Below are positions 16,073 through 22,783 of a stretch of DNA of 51,395 bases, piece after piece (within the stretch, counting starts at the first letter, position 1; each line of letters starts with the position of its first letter). The position numbers and the translations under genes are program-made. The DNA is from Oscillospiraceae bacterium. GTDB taxonomy: Bacteria; Bacillota; Clostridia; Oscillospirales; JAKOTC01. Location of the stretch: assembly GCA_035353335.1 (NCBI GenBank), contig DAOPZJ010000012.1:1-51395 (forward strand), in the 5' to 3' direction. The notes beneath the pieces were generated by a model that worked only from the letters and a program-made list of their open reading frames with translations, had not been told where the DNA came from and made no database searches.

Positions 16073-17350
16073 TCAATCAATCTCCGCGCCGCCCCATTCG
16101 ACGACCGTGAACCCGTTCCTTTCAAATTTTTCAAAGGTCTGCGGCGCAATCGTGATCGGCTTTTCGAGCGGTCGATATGCCATGGCGACCCGCAAAACCG
16201 AATCAGGTTTGGGTGTGATTTCGAGCTTGGCGTTATCGGTATAATCCTTGCCGACGAACGAGATCAAGTTGTAGGCATTGCCCTGTAATTTCGGCAGCCA
16301 GTAGACGATAAAATCGTTGTATTCGCTCGGAATCAGCCCCATCTCGGAGAGCGCTTTTTTCAAAAATGCCGCCGTATCAGACCCCTTGACGCAGAAACCC
16401 TTGTCAAAGGTGAAAACGGTGTTCAAATGACCCTCCCAGAACAAATAGTGATATTCCTCGCCTCCGACAATCAGCTTTCCATCCGGATAAGCCGTGACCT
16501 TCCAGCCGACTTTCGGATACGCCGGATAGGTGCAGCCCAATGTACCGTTTATATCGAGCTTGACGGTCACATCGGTGACTTTTTCGGAATAAAGGTAAAG
16601 CACCGGTTTGCCCATCGGTGGGAAGTAAAACCCGTCTGCCGGATAAACATTACAAACCGCATCTTTTATTTTCCATTCACCATTGATGCGTTTTATCTCA
16701 AAACGGTAGTTTAGAAACGGATCCGTTCCGTTTTTAATCGTTAATAAAGTGATTGTATCATCATTTGATTCATCATCACGACCAAACCACTTTTTGTCGT
16801 ATTCGCGGTTAGCGCCCGCGGTTTTCGGATAGACATAGACAAACTCGTCTTTTTCGGTATAGGTTATATAATTTTCAAAATGTTGATTGATAAATAATCG
16901 ATTCATCTCAGCGTCAGTGTATTCTGCGATGAAGAATTTCGCTAATACTGCCTTGAGTTTTTCGACGGTGTTATATTTTTCATCCGTTATTTTATAATAA
17001 GTCACCCCGTCTATTTCAATAGAGTCGTTCGGGTCATATGTTTCTTCACCGCCGAGCAAGATCATAACTTGTGGTAGCACATTTTCAAAAAAATCGTCAA
17101 ACTCGGCCTGCGTCATCGGTTCGTTTTTAGATGCGGTTGAAGGTGAATAGGTTTTTGAGGAAGCCGCAGAAATTTGCGAGCTTGATACGACTGTTCCTGT
17201 CGGCAGAGAAGGAATGGCAATGTAACTTGAAACAGCACTGTTTGCCGATAGTAAACTCGAACCTCCCGAAGGAATGCTTCCGGACTTCGGTATCGCACAG
17301 CCGCCGATCAACAATATCGCCGAAAGAACAAAAAGAACGAACTTTTTCAT
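16073..17350 (-). CDS. Lipoprotein with PVLYLYPE-type C-terminal domain, copy 2
   Basis: A 425-residue paralogue of the next gene downstream. The signal peptide ends in L-I-G-G-C (Cys18), followed by a Ser-rich linker, the same IseA-like stretch (S-I-E-I-D-G-V-T-Y-Y-K-I-T-D), a diverged middle of about 100 residues and the shared C-terminal domain with K-P-V-L-Y-L-Y-S-E. The ATG at 17350 has AGAGGTG at 8 nt; a longer frame to 17401 crosses the promoter and is rejected. It is the first gene of a probable lipoprotein-lipoprotein-aldolase unit with its own palindrome-covered promoter. Role inferred only: a cell-surface or envelope protein. Confidence 0.82.
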   Translation of the reverse strand: MKKFVLFVLSAILLIGGCAIPKSGSIPSGGSSLLSANSAVSSYIAIPSLPTGTVVSSSQISAASSKTYSPSTASKNEPMTQAEFDDFFENVLPQVMILLGGEETYDPNDSIEIDGVTYYKITDEKYNTVEKLKAVLAKFFIAEYTDAEMNRLFINQHFENYITYTEKDEFVYVYPKTAGANREYDKKWFGRDDESNDDTITLLTIKNGTDPFLNYRFEIKRINGEWKIKDAVCNVYPADGFYFPPMGKPVLYLYSEKVTDVTVKLDINGTLGCTYPAYPKVGWKVTAYPDGKLIVGGEEYHYLFWEGHLNTVFTFDKGFCVKGSDTAAFLKKALSEMGLIPSEYNDFIVYWLPKLQGNAYNLISFVGKDYTDNAKLEITPKPDSVLRVAMAYRPLEKPITIAPQTFEKFERNGFTVVEWGGAEID

Positions 17351-17366
17351 GTAATAATCACCTCTG

Positions 17367-17397
17367 TTTTCCATCATAACATATATAGGATGGAAAA
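17367..17397. promoter_or_regulatory. Palindromic operator covering the lipoprotein promoter
   Basis: TTTTCCATC (17367-17375) and GATGGAAAA (17389-17397) form a perfect 9-bp inverted repeat with a 13-nt spacer. The arm centres are 22 bp apart, two helical turns. One arm overlaps the -10 box and the other the -35 box, as expected for a repressor site. Confidence 0.65.
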
Positions 17398-17401
17398 TCA
17401 A
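17373..17401 (-). promoter_or_regulatory. Sigma-A promoter of the lipoprotein/aldolase unit
   Basis: On the minus strand there is TTGATT (17396-17401), a 17-nt spacer ending in TGT, and TATGAT (17373-17378). It lies 22 nt upstream of the start codon of lipoprotein copy 2. Confidence 0.75.
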
Positions 17402-17414
17402 GGAATTATTTATA

Positions 17415-18017
17415 TTATGATGCCGTCGGGTTCGGAATCATACGATAAGCGTTGCCGGTATTGATCAGTTGGTATTTTACCGAGCCGTCCAGCCATGCGG
17501 AAAGCTGCTCTTTATTGAGCATTACAGGCATCCGATCATGGATATCGGTGATGTTATCATCTGCGGGCTTGGTCAGAATCACAAACTCTTTACCTTCATT
17601 TGTGACGCGGTAGAGCCCTGCCATAAAGATGCCGCCGCCCTGTTCGTTGGTGAATGAGAACTTGATTTTGGTCTTGTCGGGCAGGGTCTTCCACTCGTAA
17701 TACCCGTGCGCCGGAATGACGCAGCGGTAGTGGTTGACAAACGGCGCAAAAAAGCGTGAGGAAGCCGCGTTTTCGCTCTTGGCATTGATGATGACGCCCT
17801 TGCCGTCCCACTTTGCAAACCCCCATTTGACCATCTGAACGGCGGGTTCGCCGTTTTGCATCAAAATAATCGGCACGACGTCGGTGGGGAAGACGTCATC
17901 GTCCTTTTTCGGGGTGATTTCAATTTCGCTCTGTGACAGCCGAACCGAGATCGCACGCAAAATCTCACGGATCTCCATAATCTCCTCTTCGGTGTTCGGG
18001 ATGTATCTTCCGCACAT
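17415..18017 (-). CDS. SRAP (SOS response-associated peptidase, YedK/HMCES type) protein
   Basis: A 200-residue SRAP protein. Members bind abasic sites in single-stranded DNA and form a thiazolidine crosslink through the N-terminal cysteine. The expected residues are present: Cys2 in M-C-G-R-Y, Asn78 in I-N-A-K-S-E, Glu108 in G-Y-Y-E-W and His160 in I-H-D-R-M-P. The length is normal for the family. The ATG is preceded by AGGAGGGG. It starts 10 nt after dinB, so both are probably made from one transcript, which fits a shared role at damaged replication forks. Confidence 0.93.
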   Translation of the reverse strand: MCGRYIPNTEEEIMEIREILRAISVRLSQSEIEITPKKDDDVFPTDVVPIILMQNGEPAVQMVKWGFAKWDGKGVIINAKSENAASSRFFAPFVNHYRCVIPAHGYYEWKTLPDKTKIKFSFTNEQGGGIFMAGLYRVTNEGKEFVILTKPADDNITDIHDRMPVMLNKEQLSAWLDGSVKYQLINTGNAYRMIPNPTAS

Positions 18018-18027
18018 AATGCCCCTC

Positions 18028-19224
18028 CTATAAGATATTTAAACCGATGTCCTCATCGGTGGTCATAGCCGATTTGTTGAGTTCAAAATTCCCGAGCCGT
18101 TCTTTTAACTCCGCAATCACGGCCTTGATGTCGGGCGGCACGTTCTCTTCTTCCGAGAGCAGCGAGAGCTGCCCGAAACGGTTATCCTGAAGGTCGTTCA
18201 GGTGGATGCCGATGCTGCGGACGGGGTTGTCCTTGATATAATTCTTTTCAAACAGCAACTTTGCGTTTAAAAAGATCGACGTCTCATCAGCGGTGTGGCG
18301 GTCCAGCGTGGTCTGCCGGATTATTGCCGTAAAATCGCCGTATTTCAAGTTGATCCCGATGCACCTTGCTTCCAGCGAGTGCTTGATCAGCCGCGAGTTG
18401 ACCGCCCGCGCCAAAATGTAGAGCATCAGCAGCAAATCGTCCTCCGAGGAAGTATCTTTCGGCAGTGTAATCGTGTTTCCGAAGCTCTTGAACGGCATAT
18501 CGGCGGGTACTTTCGGGTCAAACGAACTGTCGTCGCCGTTGGCAAATTGCCACAGCGCGATGCCGGATTTTCCGAACCGCCGCTTGAGCAGAGCAGGGTC
18601 GCTCTGCGCCAAATCACCGATCGTGAGAATGTTCAGGTTTTTCAACTTTTTACGCGTGGCGGGGCCGACGAACAGCAAATCGAATGCGGGGATATTCCAA
18701 ATCACGGTCTTCAAATCGTCTTTGCGCAGCACGGTGACCGCGTCGGGCTTTTTTAAATCGGAGGCGAGTTTCGAAAAGATGTAGTTATAGCTGACGCCGA
18801 CCGAGGTTGTGAGTTTAAGTTCGTTTTTAATCTGCTCTTTGATCTCAAAGGCGGTCTCGGCTGCTTTTTCGTATGAAGTAACATAGTCTTTCAATACAAT
18901 CCACGCCTCGTCGAGCCCGTAAGGAATCACGTCAACCCCGTATTCGGCATAAAGCGCCCTCGCGAGTTTGGCGTAATGCACATATTTATTATAATCGGCA
19001 TTAACCAGCGTCAGCCCGGGGGCTTTCTGTTTTGCGCTGTAAACGCTCTCTCCGGTCATGATGCCGCATTTTCCCGCCGCGTCGTTTTTAGCTAAAATGA
19101 TACCGTGCCGGGTTGCGGGGTCGCCGCAGACCGCCATCGGGATGTCGGCATACTCGGGATGATCGATGGTCTCGACGGCGGCAAAATAATGGTTCATGTC
19201 GCTGTGCAAAATGAATTTCCCCAT
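18028..19224 (-). CDS. dinB: DNA polymerase IV-like Y-family translesion polymerase
   Basis: A 398-residue error-prone polymerase. The catalytic carboxylates are Asp9 in H-S-D-M-N-H-Y-F-A-A-V-E and Asp105-Glu106 in Y-G-L-D-E-A-W. The first motif carries Asn where most DinB proteins have Asp, and the second lacks the usual Ser before the DE pair, so it belongs to a divergent clostridial branch. A helix-hairpin-helix (L-N-I-L-T-I-G-D-L-A) follows near residue 200, then the little-finger domain. No beta-clamp pentapeptide is obvious near the C-terminus. It is the first gene of a pair with the SRAP protein. No LexA-type box was seen upstream. Confidence 0.92.
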   Translation of the reverse strand: MGKFILHSDMNHYFAAVETIDHPEYADIPMAVCGDPATRHGIILAKNDAAGKCGIMTGESVYSAKQKAPGLTLVNADYNKYVHYAKLARALYAEYGVDVIPYGLDEAWIVLKDYVTSYEKAAETAFEIKEQIKNELKLTTSVGVSYNYIFSKLASDLKKPDAVTVLRKDDLKTVIWNIPAFDLLFVGPATRKKLKNLNILTIGDLAQSDPALLKRRFGKSGIALWQFANGDDSSFDPKVPADMPFKSFGNTITLPKDTSSEDDLLLMLYILARAVNSRLIKHSLEARCIGINLKYGDFTAIIRQTTLDRHTADETSIFLNAKLLFEKNYIKDNPVRSIGIHLNDLQDNRFGQLSLLSEEENVPPDIKAVIAELKERLGNFELNKSAMTTDEDIGLNIL

Positions 19225-19273
19225 TTTTGTGTGCCGCCTTCAATCATGATGATATCTTGATTATGCCATAAAA

Positions 19274-19302
19274 ATTGTACCATAAACCGGACTGTATCGC
19301 AA
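19274..19302 (-). promoter_or_regulatory. Promoter of the dinB-SRAP unit
   Basis: On the minus strand there is TTGCGA (19297-19302), a 17-nt spacer and TACAAT (19274-19279), 49 nt upstream of the dinB start codon. Confidence 0.7.
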
Positions 19303-19360
19303 GCCGGCAGCTGATCTAGTACGGTGAGGGCTCGGTCTGTTTATTCATCATGGCGGGAAA

Positions 19361-19396
19361 CGCATAGGCAGACGGTTTTCACCGTCCGCTTATGCG
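19361..19396. other. Unassigned long hairpin in the dinB / YhfC gap
   Basis: CGCATAGGC-A-GACGGT pairs with ACCGTC-C-GCTTATGCG around TTTC, giving about 15 pairs with one G-T wobble and one mismatch. No T-run follows on either strand. It lies in the 323-nt gap between dinB and the YhfC-type gene, together with the dinB promoter. The rest of the gap shows nothing that I can assign. Confidence 0.5.
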
Positions 19397-19547
19397 CTCT
19401 ATAGATATCTCTGATAAGATCAATTCAGTTAAATGGAAGAATGAAAGGAATATTTCAAAATGGCAGATTCCTTTCTGAAAGCCGCATAATATTTTCAAGA
19501 CAAATAAGAATATGGTAAAATGATGATATCAAAAAGATTACAGAATT

Positions 19548-20393
19548 TTACAGGGTTTCAATTGGCGATGTCTCAGCGAACGGATCATGTTTTGCTGCGT
19601 TTCTGCTCCAGACCACGATAGCAAGTATCACCAAAAGTCCGGTGAAAACATAGAGAGCGCCTTCAACTAACCAGACGTTGAGTTTATATCTCATCAATAC
19701 CATAGCGATAAAATCGAGCGTTGCATGCAGAATGACCGCCAACGGATAAAACCAAAACTTCTTTTCTTTCGCTTTTTTTACCGCAAAGAAGACCAGCACC
19801 GAGAACGAAAGGTGCGCCGCAACCGCCGCAAAACGTTCGACGACGCCCACAAAAAACATCGAGGGTGGGGTTGTCGCAAGCGACTGAAGCGATGAATTCA
19901 AAGTTGATAGTGTAGCTTGATCGGTGATTCCAGCGGACAGCGTGTTATAATACCCCGAATTTAACATCAGCGAGATCACAACGTTGCTCACCATGCCGAT
20001 ATAGAGCAGATAAAACACCTCGAAACCGCCGTGTCCCGCTCCATACATCAGCGCGTTTCGATCGTTGCCCATCTTTTTGCGCAGCACCGTCTTATATGCG
20101 ACGAAGCGCCCCGTCTCTTCAAAGATTCCCGCCATCAATCCGGCGACCGCCGCATAAATCCAGAGATTGCTCTTGATTTTAGCTCCGAGAGAGGAGTTGA
20201 ATATAAGCAGGTTCGCTCCGCCCTCGAGCAGCAGCGCGAACACGATGAAAACCGCGCATCCAATGAAAAACGGCATGACGTCCGCTTTGTGCTTTTTACG
20301 CAGCGCCAGGAACATCACGAGCGGAATTGCGAGGCCGAACAACGAGACAATACCCATGCAGATTACGGAGGAAACCGGAACGGTATAATCCAT
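19548..20393 (-). CDS. YhfC-family intramembrane metalloprotease-like protein
   Basis: A 281-residue protein with about seven hydrophobic segments. The YhfC (PF10086) signatures are present: F-E-E-T-G-R-F at residues 91-97 and G-A-G-H-G-G-F-E at 118-125, with further histidines in later helices (A-A-H-L-S-F-S and L-H-A-T-L-D-F). These residues would form the buried metal site of the CPBP-like fold. The ATG has GAGGAGTGA upstream. The substrate is unknown. It starts a probable minus-strand group of unrelated small genes with its own control. Confidence 0.85.
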   Translation of the reverse strand: MDYTVPVSSVICMGIVSLFGLAIPLVMFLALRKKHKADVMPFFIGCAVFIVFALLLEGGANLLIFNSSLGAKIKSNLWIYAAVAGLMAGIFEETGRFVAYKTVLRKKMGNDRNALMYGAGHGGFEVFYLLYIGMVSNVVISLMLNSGYYNTLSAGITDQATLSTLNSSLQSLATTPPSMFFVGVVERFAAVAAHLSFSVLVFFAVKKAKEKKFWFYPLAVILHATLDFIAMVLMRYKLNVWLVEGALYVFTGLLVILAIVVWSRNAAKHDPFAETSPIETL

Positions 20394-20414
20394 AAAAATT
20401 CACTCCTCGCTTTT

Positions 20415-20879
20415 TTATTTTTGGTTGGGGTCAGATGTCCAGTTTTCAAGAAGAGATTTGTTTGAAAAGATATGACGTTCTCCGTTTGACTTATGTAAAT
20501 AGACCCTCTCATCGGGATAAAAGCAGGTGTCTTCCGGTTCTTTTGTACCGATATCGAGGATCACTAAGACGTCGCTGCCGGAGTTATAAAATTGGTGAGC
20601 TAGGTTTTTTCCGCCGGGTTTTGAAATGAAATCTCCTTTTTTAATCGGGTATTCCTGCCCGTCGAATCGCAGCGTACCGCTGCCGTCCATAATCAAAAAG
20701 AACTCCTCCTGCTGCGAGTGGCTGTGGTATTTGGTGCTGTAAGCGCCCGCCGGAACCCGGTCAATGTTCACATAGAACTTTTGGCTTCCGACAGCAGCGC
20801 CGAGCGACTGCGTGATCAGTCCGACTTCATCGCGCCAAATAAAATCTTCTTTCAACTGATCGATATTTCCTATAATCAT
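20415..20879 (-). CDS. Cupin-domain protein
   Basis: A 154-residue single cupin. Motif 1 reads Y-H-S-H-S-Q-Q-E-E-F-F-L-I-M-D-G-S-G (about residues 52-69) with both metal-type histidines and the glutamate. Motif 2 is G-D-F-I-S-K-P-G-G-K-N-L-A-H-Q-F, again with a histidine. A small metal-binding enzyme or sensor is likely. The ligand cannot be deduced. The ATG is preceded by ACGGAGGAAAT. The gap to the YhfC-type gene is short, so the two may be co-transcribed. Confidence 0.8.
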   Translation of the reverse strand: MIIGNIDQLKEDFIWRDEVGLITQSLGAAVGSQKFYVNIDRVPAGAYSTKYHSHSQQEEFFLIMDGSGTLRFDGQEYPIKKGDFISKPGGKNLAHQFYNSGSDVLVILDIGTKEPEDTCFYPDERVYLHKSNGERHIFSNKSLLENWTSDPNQK

Positions 20880-20907
20880 GTTCTTATTTCCTCCGTTTTT
20901 TAGAATT

Positions 20908-21501
20908 TCATTGGGCTTTTGTCAGAAAAAGCGAGTAGGGGATAAGCTTTCCGTCAATGGGTTTATTGCCGGAAAACACGGTTTGCATCGAAATGCTTTG
21001 AAACTCGCATAACCGCAAGGTGTTCTTCACATCATCTTCCGAAAAACCGTTGTGTCCGCCAAAGTCCGGATCGTTTTTATGAAAAGAACCGTCTTCTTTA
21101 CATAAATCTATCCACATGAAAATTCCACCCGGTGTAAGCAATGTCTTTAAGAAAGCAATTTGCACTTGAATATCTATGATATGATGTAATACCATCGAGC
21201 TGAAAATGGCATCATAAGATCGTACGCTTAACTCTTCCGCCGTCAGAAATTGAACATTATCCGTGTGATTCAGTGCCTTTTTATCTTCGAAAACATTACG
21301 CATGCCCTCGGATGTATCATATCCGTAAATCATATCCGCATAAGGACAGAGCGCATAAGACAGCAGGCCGGTTCCGCAGCCGAAATCGAGGACGGCTTTT
21401 GGTCTTTTAGCCCAATTTTCCCGGATTGCTTTCGCCAGAGTGTTTGCCCGTTCAATTCGTAATGGGCTGTCAAAAGCCTTAGCCGCCTTGTCAAAATCCA
21501 T
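20908..21501 (-). CDS. Class I SAM-dependent methyltransferase
   Basis: A 197-residue Rossmann-fold methyltransferase. Motif I is V-L-D-F-G-C-G-T-G (about residues 38-46) and the acidic ribose-binding residue lies in Y-G-Y-D-T-S-E-G-M. Motif IV-like S-S-M-V-L-H-H-I is followed by the L-L-T-P-G-G-I-F turn. The length suits a small-molecule methyltransferase. AAGGAGATAAAC precedes the ATG. The acceptor is unknown. It is 28 nt upstream of the cupin gene and probably shares its transcript. Confidence 0.85.
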   Translation of the reverse strand: MDFDKAAKAFDSPLRIERANTLAKAIRENWAKRPKAVLDFGCGTGLLSYALCPYADMIYGYDTSEGMRNVFEDKKALNHTDNVQFLTAEELSVRSYDAIFSSMVLHHIIDIQVQIAFLKTLLTPGGIFMWIDLCKEDGSFHKNDPDFGGHNGFSEDDVKNTLRLCEFQSISMQTVFSGNKPIDGKLIPYSLFLTKAQ

Positions 21502-21661
21502 GTTTATCTCCTTTACTCATAGAGTTCTATTGGCAGTGTATAAAACGACCTGCCAAAAAAGGGCGTCTGTAAACAGAATAAAAAAATAAAGTAAACAATT
21601 GAATTACTAAACTAAAATCTATAAAAGAGGCCCAAACGCCGAAAACATTCTTCGCTGTTGA

Positions 21662-22738
21662 TTATTGATAATGAATATTAAATTGATAAAATGCGGTGAG
21701 GAATTTTCCGAATAATTGCTTTTCACCGATGCAGATGAATCCGTTTCGCTCATATAGGGCACGCAGCTTTTCGATGTGTGCCATACAATCCAACCGGAGC
21801 ATGGTAAAACCTCTCTCCTTGCACATAGCTTTGGCATGATCCAACATCATATTAGAAAGGCCTTTTCCCGCGGCGAAACGTTTGACCGCCAGCCGGTGTA
21901 CAAACAGGGACTTGCCCTTCGGAATATCGGGCCAGAAAAACGGATCGTAATCCACCACGGCCATACAGGCGGCGGGTTCACCGTCGAGCAAAGCGATTTG
22001 AAAATCGGAGGGCGTATACTCTTCCGAAAGCCCCGCCCAGGTGATATGTTCTTCGCTCCAAAGATGTTTTCCGGCGTTGTCCAGCCAATGGGCGGCATCT
22101 CCGAGAATATTTTCGATGACGGGGATGTCTTTTTCGGAAGCGGTGATGATTTTAATCATTTGATAACCATCCTGTAATTTAGAAAACGGAATAAACGGCT
22201 CGGGCTTTTCGGGATGTTCACCGAGCATCTTCTCCATCCAGATCAAATCATACCATCTGCCGAATTTATAACCGCATTTTGTGAAATGAGCAACTTGTTT
22301 GTAACCCATGGATTTATGGAAGAAAACACTCGTATGATCGAGATGTTCATCCTCGGCTTCGATATACCCGATACCGGCATTCAGGTTGATCACATGCTGG
22401 CGCTTTAGGGTGTCTTCCAATGCTTTGTAGAGCATTTTCCCGATTCCTTTGCCGCGGCAATCCTGTTTAATATAAATTGAAGTTTCAACCGACCGGCTGT
22501 AAGCCGCCCGCGCTTTAAATAATGACGCATACGCATATCCCACAATCCTACCTGATTCAACAGCGACCAGGAAGGGATATGCTTTCAGCGTGTTTTGAAT
22601 CCGCTTGGTGAATTCCTCAAGCGAGGGAACTTCATATTCAAACGTAATTGCGGTGTTTTGCACATAAGGCGCGTAAATTTGCAAGAGTTCTTTTGCGTCT
22701 GCAGGAGTTGCTAATTTGATAGTGATTTCGTAATTCAT
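21662..22738 (-). CDS. Tandem GNAT acetyltransferase (two-domain fusion)
   Basis: A 358-residue protein of two GNAT domains. The first (about 1-175) resembles phosphinothricin-type N-acetyltransferases: A-P-Y-V-x-N-T-A-I-T-F-E near the start, the acetyl-CoA loop Q-D-C-R-G-K-G-I-G-K and the G-Y-K-Q-V-A-H-F ending. The second (about 190-358) has V-H-R-L-A-V and a looser acetyl-CoA loop A-A-G-K-G-L-S. Each domain is of normal single-gene length, so this is a fusion of two unlike enzymes. The ribosome binding site is weak. Substrates are unknown; the first domain suggests small amines such as amino-acid analogues. Confidence 0.85.
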   Translation of the reverse strand: MNYEITIKLATPADAKELLQIYAPYVQNTAITFEYEVPSLEEFTKRIQNTLKAYPFLVAVESGRIVGYAYASLFKARAAYSRSVETSIYIKQDCRGKGIGKMLYKALEDTLKRQHVINLNAGIGYIEAEDEHLDHTSVFFHKSMGYKQVAHFTKCGYKFGRWYDLIWMEKMLGEHPEKPEPFIPFSKLQDGYQMIKIITASEKDIPVIENILGDAAHWLDNAGKHLWSEEHITWAGLSEEYTPSDFQIALLDGEPAACMAVVDYDPFFWPDIPKGKSLFVHRLAVKRFAAGKGLSNMMLDHAKAMCKERGFTMLRLDCMAHIEKLRALYERNGFICIGEKQLFGKFLTAFYQFNIHYQ

Positions 22739-22783
22739 TTTATTAATCGGCTTTCATAGAATTTGTTCGTATTAAGATTAGTT

